Positions 7,498 through 15,301 are shown, numbered from the stretch's first letter. The stretch is DNA of 24,208 nt from Bacillota bacterium (GCA_023435925.1 JAEZLF010000301.1:1-24208), one strand, 5' to 3'. The notes: generated from the letters alone by a model not told the origin. Numbers and translations: made by a program.

Positions 7498-9272
7498 TAG
7501 TTTTGCTTGAGTTTGGCAGTGACTTTCGGTTCCAGCGTTTTACTGATTTTATAGAGGACAAAGTCATTGTCTGCTTTTGAAACCAGCGTGTCAACAACAG
7601 GGTGGGATTTAACCTCACTCATTAAGGCTGCCAGTGCTTCTGTTATATATTCCTTTCCGGGGGATTCTGACCACTTGGTGATAATTTTATCCTGGTAGAA
7701 GAAAATTTTCAGAAAACGTGTATTGGCTATTTCCAAAAAAGAAATCCGGACCTTGAGAACAGTGATATCGTCCTCATCTGTGGTAAATTTCCCGGAGATA
7801 CCAACTTTATAAGGTTCGCCGTGGAAGGTAAGATCGGCATATTCGGGCGTTTCAAATCCCACCGGAAGCCTGAAACAATTGTCGGCTTCCTCCACAAGCA
7901 GGTAGAAGACTCCGTTCTTCCATTCAAAGCCGATACTTTTCAGACCCTTCGTATAGTTATTCTGTATTACTTGCGCCAATACCGGCAGAAGTCCGACTGT
8001 AGCTGAGACAGCTTCATCAGCAATATATGTTTTACCATCGAAAAGGGTACATAACTCCGTTATGACCTTTTTATTTCCTCCATCGAAAAGGTTGGACAGC
8101 CAATTCGCTTTTTTTGGAGGAGAGATTCTGCCAAGGTTGTTTTGAATCATCTGAAGCCGTTTATAAGCTGCATGATTATCCGGCAGAGGGTCCCTTGAAC
8201 GAAAATCACTGTGGAAAAATTTATCTACAATGTTGAAAAAACTACTTTGCTGAAAAAGTTCATTATTTCCTGCATTGCTGACAATTAATAAACCGGTATC
8301 CGGATATCCCAGGAGGTTTTGACCGAACATTCCATTAAAAAGGAAGGAGTTTTGTTCCCGGCCGGTCCATATCTGATAGCCATAATTATAATCTCCCATA
8401 CTTGCAGGAGTCGTTATTCTTGTTGCAGTAGCTTGTGTAATCCAGCCTTCAGAGACAAGCTGCCTGTCGTTCCATTTTCCTTTTTGCATGACGAGCTGGC
8501 CGATTTTTGCGATATCTTCCGGACGTATATAAAGTCCCCATCCGCCCTTTTCAATCCCCTTAGGACAGCATTCCCAAAATATCTCCGTAATGCCCAGCGG
8601 CTCCCAAAGGCGTTTGCGCAGATACTCCATCAGCCCTTGACCACTTATCTGTTTGATGATAGCAGATAGTATATATGTATTCATACTATTATAACTAAAT
8701 TGCTTGCCCGGTTCGCTTCGAATGCTGGATTCAAAAAAACATTTTACCCAGTCATCCTCAGTAACAGCACCTGCTTCATTAAACTGAATTCCGCTGGTCA
8801 TTGTGAGAAGATGGCGAACGGTCAGGTTTTTATGAGTAATCTGAGATATCACGGAAGCACGCTTCTCGAATATTTTTGTGATCCTGTCGTCAAGGCAGAG
8901 CTTACCTTCGTCAATCATCATACCTATGGCGAGTGCTGTAATACTTTTGCACTCGGAATGGGTTATATGCCAGAGATTTTTGTTGTATGCACCAAAGCTG
9001 CCTTCTGCAATGACTGCTCCGTCGCACAATATCATTATGCTGTGAAGGTCCAGTGTATTATCGTTCTGCAAGGCTTCTAAAAAACCGGCAATATAATCAG
9101 AAGAAATACCCTTTGATTCAGGTGAAACGCGCATGAAGGGCTGAAGAACGGGCTTACTGTCATCGCAGAGCGGCTTTTGTGAATGAGTCACAATACGGGG
9201 CTCTGTGCTGGTTTTCTGATCAAATACATGATATAACAAAGCCAACGCTTTTCTATATGTTTTCAGATCCAT
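7497..9272 (-). CDS. Beta-lactamase-fold serine hydrolase with extra C-terminal domain, probably cytoplasmic
   Basis: Member of the class C beta-lactamase/esterase-like family; the substrate is unknown. The N-terminal two thirds (about 50-350) carry the fold: nucleophile motif SxxK as SECK at 106-109, second motif YNS at 194-196, HLLTMTSGI at about 154-162 typical of this family, and NGMFGQ late in the domain in place of a clear HxG/KTG. About 200 further residues (roughly 390-591) follow; they look like alternating beta strands and I do not recognise them. The 591-residue length is well above that of a single-domain enzyme. The N-terminus (MDLKTYRKALALLYHVF) is not a signal peptide, so activity on cell-wall substrates or secreted beta-lactams is unlikely. 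Start ATG 9272 has AGGAG nine bases upstream. Monocistronic, divergent from nfnA. Confidence 0.85.
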   Translation of the reverse strand: MDLKTYRKALALLYHVFDQKTSTEPRIVTHSQKPLCDDSKPVLQPFMRVSPESKGISSDYIAGFLEALQNDNTLDLHSIMILCDGAVIAEGSFGAYNKNLWHITHSECKSITALAIGMMIDEGKLCLDDRITKIFEKRASVISQITHKNLTVRHLLTMTSGIQFNEAGAVTEDDWVKCFFESSIRSEPGKQFSYNSMNTYILSAIIKQISGQGLMEYLRKRLWEPLGITEIFWECCPKGIEKGGWGLYIRPEDIAKIGQLVMQKGKWNDRQLVSEGWITQATATRITTPASMGDYNYGYQIWTGREQNSFLFNGMFGQNLLGYPDTGLLIVSNAGNNELFQQSSFFNIVDKFFHSDFRSRDPLPDNHAAYKRLQMIQNNLGRISPPKKANWLSNLFDGGNKKVITELCTLFDGKTYIADEAVSATVGLLPVLAQVIQNNYTKGLKSIGFEWKNGVFYLLVEEADNCFRLPVGFETPEYADLTFHGEPYKVGISGKFTTDEDDITVLKVRISFLEIANTRFLKIFFYQDKIITKWSESPGKEYITEALAALMSEVKSHPVVDTLVSKADNDFVLYKISKTLEPKVTAKLKQN

Positions 9273-9355
9273 TCAAAAACACTCCTCTTTGCAGAAATAT
9301 CATTCCACCCTTGTAATAAATTATTTCCACAACTGATCGAAATAGTACCGATGGT

Positions 9356-9361
9356 ATTATA
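9356..9361 (-). promoter_or_regulatory. Extended -10 promoter candidate for the serine hydrolase gene
   Basis: On the minus strand, TGTTATAAT: a perfect TATAAT at 9361-9356 with TG one base upstream, the extended -10 form. No good -35 is present at 16-18 bases. It lies 84 bases upstream of the ATG. Confidence 0.45.
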
Positions 9362-9481
9362 ACAGATATACCTGAAAGATTCTACAAACACCGGTGTGAC
9401 GTTGTAAACAGCGGTATAAACCTTAGTTGGTGAAGCAAAGCAATCAGGTCTGTCGTGAGTGGAAGTATTAAACGTTGCAGT

Positions 9482-9510
9482 TTGACTTTTGGTAAGTTAA
9501 AATATAGAAT
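9482..9510 (+). promoter_or_regulatory. Promoter of nfnAB
   Basis: TTGACT (9482-9487), 17 bases, TAGAAT (9505-9510), one mismatch in each hexamer. About 100 bases of leader separate it from the nfnA ATG. Confidence 0.65.
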
Positions 9511-9610
9511 TGAGTTGCAAAAAAGTGATATTCATATAAGTAACATAATAAGCAGTATCATATGTAAAGAAAAAAATGTTGCTTATATTGCTCATGTATA
9601 GGGGGTTTAT

Positions 9611-10456
9611 ATGTTCAAGATAGCCAGAAAAGAGGTGCTAAATCCAGTGGTAAAGCTGCTGGAGGTAGAAGCACCATATATCGCACGAAAAGCAGAACCG
9701 GGCCAGTTTATTATTCTTAGGGTCAATGACGATGGTGAAAGAATACCGCTGACCATTGCAGATTATGACAGAGAAAAGGGTACGGTTACGATCATATTTC
9801 AGGAGGTAGGCAAAAGTACAAAGGTTCTTGGGACACTTGAAAAAGGTGATTTTATTCCGGACTTTGCCGGACCCCTTGGAGTTGCAAGCCATCTCGAGGG
9901 CTACAAGAAAGCTGCAGTTATAGGCGGTGGTCTCGGGACAGCAATTGCTTATCCCCAGGCAAAAAAGCTCCACAGTTTGGGAGCAGAGGTTGACGTTATT
10001 ACCGGTTTCAGAAATGCCGATCTGATCCTGCTGGAAGAGGAATTGAAGGCTGCAAGCACCCGGCTTTTCGTTACGACTGACGACGGATCCAACGGTAATA
10101 AGGGTTTTGTAACGGATGTCCTTAAGAAGCTGATTGAAGAGGGAAGTCAATATGACCTTGTCATTGCAATAGGCCCGCTGATTATGATGAAAATGGTCTC
10201 GCTTCTGACAAAACAGTATGGAATAAAAACACTTGTCAGCATGAATCCTGTGATGATTGACGGCACCGGCATGTGTGGCGGCTGTCGCGTGACGGTAGGC
10301 GGAAAAACAAAATTCGCCTGTGTTGACGGACCTGACTTCGACGGCCATGAAGTGGATTTTGATGAAGCCATGAGGAGACAGGCCATGTATAAGGGGCAGG
10401 AGAAACAGGCGGATGAAAACCATATCTGCAGACTGGGAGGTGCCGCAAATGCCTGA
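9611..10456 (+). CDS. nfnA: NADH-dependent reduced ferredoxin:NADP+ oxidoreductase, small subunit NfnA
   Basis: Small subunit of the soluble electron-bifurcating transhydrogenase that couples NADPH oxidation to reduction of ferredoxin and NAD+ (reversibly). The 281 residues follow the ferredoxin-NADP reductase / dihydroorotate dehydrogenase electron-transfer subunit plan: FAD-binding barrel with RIPLTIAD (about 44-51), NAD(H)-binding IGGGLGTAIAYP (about 104-115), and a C-terminal [2Fe-2S] site. That site has Cys222, Cys225 and Cys237 (CGGC...C) and, unusually but as in characterised NfnA proteins, Asp217 in DGTGMCGGC as candidate fourth ligand; this distinguishes it from PyrK-type subunits. 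Start ATG 9611 has GGGGG six bases upstream. nfnB overlaps the 3' end. Confidence 0.9.
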   Translation: MFKIARKEVLNPVVKLLEVEAPYIARKAEPGQFIILRVNDDGERIPLTIADYDREKGTVTIIFQEVGKSTKVLGTLEKGDFIPDFAGPLGVASHLEGYKKAAVIGGGLGTAIAYPQAKKLHSLGAEVDVITGFRNADLILLEEELKAASTRLFVTTDDGSNGNKGFVTDVLKKLIEEGSQYDLVIAIGPLIMMKMVSLLTKQYGIKTLVSMNPVMIDGTGMCGGCRVTVGGKTKFACVDGPDFDGHEVDFDEAMRRQAMYKGQEKQADENHICRLGGAANA

Positions 10457-11852
10457 TATGTCATTGGAAAAGGTAAAAATGCCGGAACAGGACCCCAAAG
10501 AGAGAAGCAAAAATTTCTCTGAGGTGGCATTGGGATATACGGAAGAAATGGCGCAAAAGGAAGCGCAGAGATGTTTACATTGCAAGCACAAGCCGTGTGT
10601 AGCAGGCTGCCCTGTAAATGTTCAGATACCGGAATTTATACAATTGATCAGTGATGGCGACTTTGAAGGTGCCTGTGAAAAAATCAGAGAGACCAACAGC
10701 CTTCCCGCCATATGTGGAAGAGTATGTCCTCAGGAATCCCAATGTGAACAGCTCTGTGTCAGAGGCAAAAAAGGTGAGCCTGTTGGGATAGGAAGACTGG
10801 AACGATTTGCTGCAGACTGGTTTATGAAACATAAAGAAACCCATACGGAGTGCACTGTGAGAAACGGCAAGAAGGTGGCTGTTGTCGGCTCAGGCCCTGC
10901 AGGATTAACCTGTGCGGGAGATCTGGCGAAGCTTGGCTATGAGGTCACCATCTTTGAAGCTTTTCATGTTCCGGGAGGCGTTCTGATGTACGGCATTCCG
11001 GAGTTCAGACTGCCTAAAGCTCTGGTACAGAAGGAAATAGAGACGGTACGCCAGCTTGGTGTTACTATTATGACGAATATGGTTATTGGTAAGGTATTAT
11101 CTCTGGATGAACTGAAGGAGGAAGGCTTCGAGGCTGTTTTTATTGGCAGCGGGGCAGGACTTCCAAGCTTTATGGGAATCCCGGGAGAAAATTTGAATGG
11201 CGTTTATTCAGCCAACGAGTTTTTAACCAGAATTAATCTGATGAAAGCCTACAAGTTCCCTGATGCCGACACTCCTGTCAGAGTGACTGAGAATGTAGCG
11301 GTCGTAGGCGGTGGAAATGTTGCAATGGATGCGGCAAGATGCGCAAAACGGCTTGGTGCAGAGAACGTATACATTGTTTACAGACGTTCTGAGGATGAGA
11401 TGCCTGCAAGGATAGAGGAAGTACACCATGCTAAGGAAGAGGGTATTGTATTCAAGCTGCTGAATAATCCTACTAAGATTATCGGTACGGATGATGGTTG
11501 GGTTAAAGGAATGGAATGTGTTGAGATGGAGCTGGGTGAGCCGGATGCATCCGGCAGGAGAAGACCGGTGCCGAAGCAGGGTTCTGAACATGTATTGGAC
11601 GTGGAAACGGTTATCATAGCGATTGGCCAGTCACCAAACCCATTAATTAAATCAACAACTCCCGGACTTGAGACACAGAAGTGGGGAGGCATCATCGTTG
11701 AAGAGGAAACCTGTGCAACCAGCCGGGAAGGAGTATATGCAGGCGGTGATGCTGTTACAGGTGCAGCTACGGTTATTCTGGCGATGGGAGCCGGTAAAAA
11801 AGCTGCAAAGGCTATAGACGAATACCTCAGTGGAAAACACAAATCCTCTTGA
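10449..11852 (+). CDS. nfnB: NADH-dependent reduced ferredoxin:NADP+ oxidoreductase, large subunit NfnB (GltA/GltD-like)
   Basis: Large subunit of the Nfn complex, carrying the bifurcating FAD, two [4Fe-4S] clusters and the NADP(H) site; homologous to the glutamate synthase small subunit, under which name it is often annotated. In 467 residues: cluster cysteines 42, 45, 50, 54 (CLHCKHKPCVAGC) and 89, 93, 99, 103 (CGRVC...C...C), FAD motif GSGPAG at 147-152, second dinucleotide motif VVGGGNVAMDAA, and the C-terminal GDAVTGAATVILAMGAG. Start: ATG 10449 has GGGAGG (10435-10440) eight bases upstream and gives the usual N-terminus MPDMSLEKV; an in-frame ATG at 10413 lies deeper inside nfnA and has no comparable SD. 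The eight-base overlap with nfnA implies coupled translation. No glutamate synthase large subunit is adjacent, favouring Nfn over GltBD. Confidence 0.92.
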   Translation: MPDMSLEKVKMPEQDPKERSKNFSEVALGYTEEMAQKEAQRCLHCKHKPCVAGCPVNVQIPEFIQLISDGDFEGACEKIRETNSLPAICGRVCPQESQCEQLCVRGKKGEPVGIGRLERFAADWFMKHKETHTECTVRNGKKVAVVGSGPAGLTCAGDLAKLGYEVTIFEAFHVPGGVLMYGIPEFRLPKALVQKEIETVRQLGVTIMTNMVIGKVLSLDELKEEGFEAVFIGSGAGLPSFMGIPGENLNGVYSANEFLTRINLMKAYKFPDADTPVRVTENVAVVGGGNVAMDAARCAKRLGAENVYIVYRRSEDEMPARIEEVHHAKEEGIVFKLLNNPTKIIGTDDGWVKGMECVEMELGEPDASGRRRPVPKQGSEHVLDVETVIIAIGQSPNPLIKSTTPGLETQKWGGIIVEEETCATSREGVYAGGDAVTGAATVILAMGAGKKAAKAIDEYLSGKHKSS

Positions 11853-11877
11853 CAAAGCCCAGGAGTGCCTGTATAAT
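11849..11877 (+). promoter_or_regulatory. Perfect-consensus promoter for the glycine tRNA genes, overlapping the nfnB stop
   Basis: TTGACA (11849-11854), 17 bases, TATAAT (11872-11877): both hexamers and the spacer match the vegetative consensus exactly. The TGA stop of nfnB (11850-11852) is inside the -35 hexamer. The first tRNA starts 65 bases after the -10. Confidence 0.85.
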
Positions 11878-11942
11878 AACTTTTGCTTGATCCATTCATA
11901 TGGCTTTTCTTCACTTATTTTATGAAAGGTCATATGAGCTTT

Positions 11943-12017
11943 GCGGGATTAACTCAGTGGTAGAGTGTCACCTTGCCAAGGTGAAAGTCGCGAGTCCGAA
12001 TCTCGTATCCCGCTCCA
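11943..12017 (+). tRNA. tRNA-Gly (anticodon GCC)
   Basis: Full cloverleaf with encoded CCA. Acceptor GCGGGAT / ATCCCGC, D stem ACTC / GAGT with GG in the loop, anticodon stem TCACC / GGTGA with anticodon GCC at 11975-11977, T stem GCGAG / CTCGT, discriminator T, CCA at 12015-12017. The T loop is TCCGAAT: position 55, normally T (pseudouridine), is C. Confidence 0.95.
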
Positions 12018-12108
12018 AAAGAGCAGAGACTAGGGACTGGAAATCTGAGACCAGGGGTTTGACAGTATTCCCGGTATTTGACATTCTTTGTCTGGTTTCT
12101 GCAGGCTT
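12018..12108 (+). other. Spacer between the two tRNA-Gly genes with alternative pairings
   Basis: The 3' part (12092-12102) can pair with either of two upstream segments: GCAGAGAC (12023-12030) with GTTTCTGC (12095-12102), or GAGACCAG (12047-12054) with CTGGTTTC (12092-12099), each 8 bp including one G-T pair. Two TTGACA hexamers (12059-12064 and 12078-12083) are also present; the first has CATTCT 17 bases on, a poor -10. Confidence 0.45.
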
Positions 12109-12182
12109 GCGGGTGTAGTTCAATGGTAGAACATCAGCCTTCCAAGCTGATTGCGTGGGTCCGATTCCCATCACCCGCTCCA
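12109..12182 (+). tRNA. tRNA-Gly (anticodon TCC)
   Basis: Cloverleaf with encoded CCA. Acceptor GCGGGTG / CACCCGC, D stem GTTC / GAAC with GG in the loop, anticodon stem TCAGC / GCTGA with anticodon TCC at 12141-12143, T stem GTGGG / CCCAT, discriminator T, CCA at 12180-12182. The T loop is TCCGATT, again with C at position 55, as in the tRNA-Gly(GCC) just upstream. Confidence 0.95.
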
Positions 12183-12184
12183 TG

Positions 12185-12222
12185 AAAAGGGCAATGCTAA
12201 CAAATACTAGCATTGCCTTTTT
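12185..12222 (+). terminator. Rho-independent terminator after the tRNA genes
   Basis: Perfect 10-bp stem GGCAATGCTA (12190-12199) / TAGCATTGCC (12208-12217), eight-base loop, then TTTTT; an upstream A run can extend pairing with the T run. It starts three bases after the CCA of the second tRNA. Confidence 0.92.
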
Positions 12223-12420
12223 CTAATAGGCTAATAGCAATCGAGCATTTAGCGTCCTGATGGAATTGGAAAGCGATTCCTGAAATAACCGGAATTGTGT
12301 AAACGAAACGTTAAATTTGTTGAAATATAGAGGATTTTAGATAAAAAATCTAGAATATATCTTCTGGAATACAGGGTAACGAATAAAAGAATAATCTATG
12401 AAATCATTATAACAAGCGGG

Positions 12421-12448
12421 TAGATTTCTTTTATTTTCATGGTATACT
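12421..12448 (+). promoter_or_regulatory. Probable promoter of the V-ATPase operon
   Basis: Extended -10 TGGTATACT (TATACT at 12443-12448 preceded by TG and one base) with a poor -35, TAGATT (12421-12426), 16 bases upstream. It is the best promoter in the 286-base gap between the tRNA terminator and the first ATPase gene. The rest of that gap is AT-rich with a 6-bp hairpin, GATTTT / AAAATC, near 12333-12350 and no gene. Confidence 0.5.
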
Positions 12449-12508
12449 AGGTGAGGAGTGTTTAAGCAGATTTAAAAGTCTGAAGCAAATGAAAAATGGG
12501 GTGGAAAC

Positions 12509-12832
12509 ATGTCGATTGCGGTTATAAAGGAAATTACTCTTGCAGAGGAACAGGCTGAACTGATTGAAGCACAGGCCCGTCAGAAGGCGAAGGATATTGC
12601 GGCATCGGCTAGAAGGGACGCTGCAGATATGGTTGAAAAAGCAACGGAGCAGGCTGAAACAAATGCCAGGGCGATTATAGCTAATTCGGAGGCAAAGGCT
12701 GCGCTGGACATGAAGGTATTAGAAGAGAAAATTCTGGCTCAGTGCCAGCAAATCAAAGAGCATTCTGGAAAGAAGCTTGATGCTGCAGTGAACTTCATCG
12801 TGGGAAGGATTGTGAAGCAGAGTGATCGTTAA
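12509..12832 (+). CDS. ntpF: V-type ATPase peripheral-stalk subunit (G/H type)
   Basis: Small coiled-coil subunit that pairs with subunit E to form the peripheral stalk linking the catalytic head to the membrane sector. The 107 residues are almost entirely charged helix with alanine-rich heptads (for example EEQAELIEAQARQKAKDIA), no membrane segment, and a short C-terminal FIVGRIV segment. Start ATG 12509 follows GGGGTGG. It is first in the operon, as in other clostridial V-ATPase loci, and its 3' end overlaps the subunit I gene by 11 bases. The symbol follows Enterococcus hirae naming; other schemes call it subunit G or H. Sequence conservation is low in this family, so identification relies on composition and position. 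Confidence 0.85.
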   Translation: MSIAVIKEITLAEEQAELIEAQARQKAKDIAASARRDAADMVEKATEQAETNARAIIANSEAKAALDMKVLEEKILAQCQQIKEHSGKKLDAAVNFIVGRIVKQSDR

Positions 12833-14783
12833 GATGAGCAAACTGACTCTGCTGGGGATGGAGGATCAGCGCAAGGCGTTGATCAGCAGCCTGATGGAGT
12901 TTGGAGCTGTTGAAATCAGTGTGGTGAATGAAAGCGAATATGAAGATCTGGCACACCATCCAATTGTTCAGGAGGATATCTCGGCAATTGAGGGAAAAAT
13001 GGAAGATGTGCGAGCTTCGCTGGAAAGCATTAACAAACACTGTCCCGAAAAGAAAGGGCTTTTTCATAGCCGCCGTGAAATAAATGAGTCAGAATATTCA
13101 AAAGCAATTGAGCAGAAAGAACAGATATGGGCTCAAATCAAAGCCATCAAAGAGCAGGAAGAACGACTTGTACAGCTTAAAGCCGAAGAAAACAGGCTGA
13201 ATAATACCTATCTGTCACTTCTTCCGTGGAGTGGGCTGTCGGAGCCGCTGCATACACTCTGTACACAGAAAACTGTTTTTCAGCTGGGGACTATCCCAGC
13301 TGCTGCAGATTGGGACATGATCGTGAATGAAATGGGTGAGAAGGCCCCTTATTCGACTATTGAGTGCATTCATAGTGATAAAGACCAGTATTATGTGTAT
13401 GTACTGTTTCACAAGACTATGGAGCAGGAATGCTTGTCTATTCTGAAATCCCGGGGCTATAATAGGGTTTCTTTCCATGGACTGAAAGGGACTGCAGCCG
13501 AAAACATTGAAAGGCTTAAGAATGAGATAACGAGTATTTCCAAACAGCGGGAAAATGTCATTGAGCAGATCAAAAGCATGAAAGATGCAAGAAGGTCTAT
13601 GGAGATACTGTATGATGGCCTTTGCATGGAGCTCGGACGCGTATCGGCTGCCGGAAAGGTATTAAAGACGGAAAAGACGTTTTTGATCAAGGGTTGGATC
13701 CCGGAAAATCTGGCGGAACAGGCGAAAGTAATGCTGGAGTCCAAATATACCGTTAGCATCGAAATTGTGGAACCTGCCGAAGACGAAGAATTCCCTGTCC
13801 TTCTGGAAAACAGGGGTATCGCTGAGGCTGGAGAACCGGTATCTAATATGTATAGCCTTCCAAGCAGTCTTGAAATTGACCCCAATCCGGTAATGGCACC
13901 GTTTTTTGTCATGTTTTTCGGCTTAATGCTGTCCGATGGCGGATATGGTGTTATTATGGTATTGCTTGCCGGATTTGTACTACGGCAGTTCAAGCTTGAG
14001 AACAGCATGCGCAAATTTATGAAACTGATTCTATACTGCGGTATTGCTACGATTTTCTGGGGATTTTTATTTGGCGGCTGGTTTGGTGTAGAAGCTCTAG
14101 CTAAATATGGCGCATGGCTCAATCCGATCGAGCAGCCGGAATTGTTGCTAAGCTGGTCTCTTCTGTTCGGAGTGATTCACATGTATGCGGGCTTTGGCCT
14201 TAAAGCAGCCAATCTAATCCGTCAAAAGAAATATTTGGATGCAGTATTTGACGTGTTATTCGTATATATCTTTTACACTGGTTTTATCTTAGTACTATTG
14301 CCTTATGTACCCGAAATTGATAAGGCTAAAGCTGTCCCCTTTGTAAATGTTGGGAAATACCTGTTTGTAGCAGGAGCCATACTTTTGCTGCTTACACAAG
14401 GCCGAGACAGGAAAAATATTTTCTCTAAATTAATCGGCGGTCTTTCCAGTTTGTATGGTGTTGTCGGCTTTATGAGTGATATATTGTCCTATTCCAGGTT
14501 ATTGGCACTTGGCCTTGCAACGGGAATTATTGCATCCATTGTGAACCAAATGAGTGTGATGTTTGATTTCAATATTATTATTAAAATCCTGCTAGCAGCA
14601 ATCATACTGGTAATCGGACATACGATTAACTTTGCAATCAATGCACTGGGGGCATATGTTCACTCGTGCCGGCTTCAGTATCTTGAGTTCTTTGGAAAGT
14701 TTTTCACAGGTGGAGGCAAGCCCTTTAAACCTTTGAGAGCAAATACAAAATATGTAGTAGTTAAAACTGATATTGGAAATTAG
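12822..14783 (+). CDS. ntpI: V-type ATPase subunit I (a-subunit, membrane stator)
   Basis: Stator subunit that provides the ion half-channels beside the rotating K ring. The 653 residues comprise a long soluble N-terminal half with coiled-coil segments (about 90-130 and 225-265) and a C-terminal half of seven to eight membrane segments starting near residue 355 (PFFVMFFGLMLSDGGYG). The essential arginine region is DILSYSRLLALGLATG, with Arg559. The start is taken as GTG 12822, giving MIVKMSKLTLLG, which matches the usual N-terminus of the family; ATG 12834 is four codons further in and is possible. It overlaps the upstream gene by 11 bases, consistent with coupled translation. Confidence 0.95.
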   Translation: MIVKMSKLTLLGMEDQRKALISSLMEFGAVEISVVNESEYEDLAHHPIVQEDISAIEGKMEDVRASLESINKHCPEKKGLFHSRREINESEYSKAIEQKEQIWAQIKAIKEQEERLVQLKAEENRLNNTYLSLLPWSGLSEPLHTLCTQKTVFQLGTIPAAADWDMIVNEMGEKAPYSTIECIHSDKDQYYVYVLFHKTMEQECLSILKSRGYNRVSFHGLKGTAAENIERLKNEITSISKQRENVIEQIKSMKDARRSMEILYDGLCMELGRVSAAGKVLKTEKTFLIKGWIPENLAEQAKVMLESKYTVSIEIVEPAEDEEFPVLLENRGIAEAGEPVSNMYSLPSSLEIDPNPVMAPFFVMFFGLMLSDGGYGVIMVLLAGFVLRQFKLENSMRKFMKLILYCGIATIFWGFLFGGWFGVEALAKYGAWLNPIEQPELLLSWSLLFGVIHMYAGFGLKAANLIRQKKYLDAVFDVLFVYIFYTGFILVLLPYVPEIDKAKAVPFVNVGKYLFVAGAILLLLTQGRDRKNIFSKLIGGLSSLYGVVGFMSDILSYSRLLALGLATGIIASIVNQMSVMFDFNIIIKILLAAIILVIGHTINFAINALGAYVHSCRLQYLEFFGKFFTGGGKPFKPLRANTKYVVVKTDIGN

Positions 14784-14848
14784 ACTCCTGTAGCCTGGAT
14801 AGGTTCTGTTTTCCATAATAAACTAAATTTAATGGAGGATTGAAAATT

Positions 14849-15301
14849 ATGCTGGAATTTTTTGATGGACAATTATTAGCTTTACTGGGAGCCGCTATTG
14901 CGTTTTTTGTTGCAGGTATCGGATCATCCAAAGGAGTTGGTTTGGCGGGGCAGGCAGGTGCCGGTGTTTTGTCGGAGGACCCGTCCAAGTTTGGATCGGT
15001 TATGCTGCTGGAAGCTCTCCCCAGCACTCAGGCCATTTATGGCTTTGTTATCGCTTTTCTGATTATCGGAAATATTGATCCTGCAATGACGATACAACAG
15101 GGACTTCACCTTTTCGCTGCCGGGCTTCCGATAGGTATTGTAGGCTGGATTTCTGCTATTTATCAAGGCAAGGTTGCGGCAGCAGGTATCCAACTGATAT
15201 CTAAGCGCCCTGAGGCTCTTGGAAGTGCCATAACCCTCGCTCTGATGGTTGAAATGTTTGCAATCTTGGCACTCATCGTATCCATTTTGATGATCGGCTG
15301 A
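14849..15301 (+). CDS. ntpK: V-type ATPase proteolipid subunit K (c-ring), Na+-type ligand set
   Basis: Ring-forming membrane subunit that carries the translocated ion. The 150 residues form four membrane helices as two hairpins; SGIGSAKGVG-like (AGIGSSKGVG) and QGKVAAAG motifs are family hallmarks. The five Na+ ligands described for E. hirae NtpK are all matched: Leu57 (Leu61), Thr60 (Thr64), Gln61 (Gln65), Gln106 (Gln110), Glu135 (Glu139). The first hairpin has LPSTQ, with Ser where two-carboxylate proteolipids have Glu, so there is one ion carboxylate per four helices, as in E. hirae. Start ATG 14849 has GGAGG ten bases upstream; the TTG at 14840 lies one base after that SD and is rejected. 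It is followed by an unusual 156-base repeat-bearing gap before ntpE. Confidence 0.96.
   Translation: MLEFFDGQLLALLGAAIAFFVAGIGSSKGVGLAGQAGAGVLSEDPSKFGSVMLLEALPSTQAIYGFVIAFLIIGNIDPAMTIQQGLHLFAAGLPIGIVGWISAIYQGKVAAAGIQLISKRPEALGSAITLALMVEMFAILALIVSILMIG

Larger units (their letters stand above)
9273..9610. other. Divergent intergenic region between the serine hydrolase and nfnA
   Basis: 338 bases with no gene. It contains a promoter for each side (listed separately) and, in the nfnA leader, a 7-bp dyad ATAAGCA (9548-9554) / TGCTTAT (9580-9586). I looked for a Rex-type operator (TTGTTAA/TTAACAA halves), which would be expected for a redox gene, and saw no convincing match. Confidence 0.6.

Noticed and set aside
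9638..10591. 317-residue open frame on the minus strand
   Set aside because: Antisense to nfnA/nfnB, cysteine-rich nonsense composition, no SD or promoter; the + strand genes have full family motifs.
14840..14848. TTG start for ntpK
   Set aside because: Only one base after the GGAGG; ATG 14849 has proper spacing and gives the usual N-terminus.
14996..15040. Glu55 of NtpK (LLEALP) as a second ion-binding carboxylate
   Set aside because: In the alignment with E. hirae NtpK it falls at residue 59, four residues before the carboxylate column; that column holds Ser59 (LPSTQ) here.
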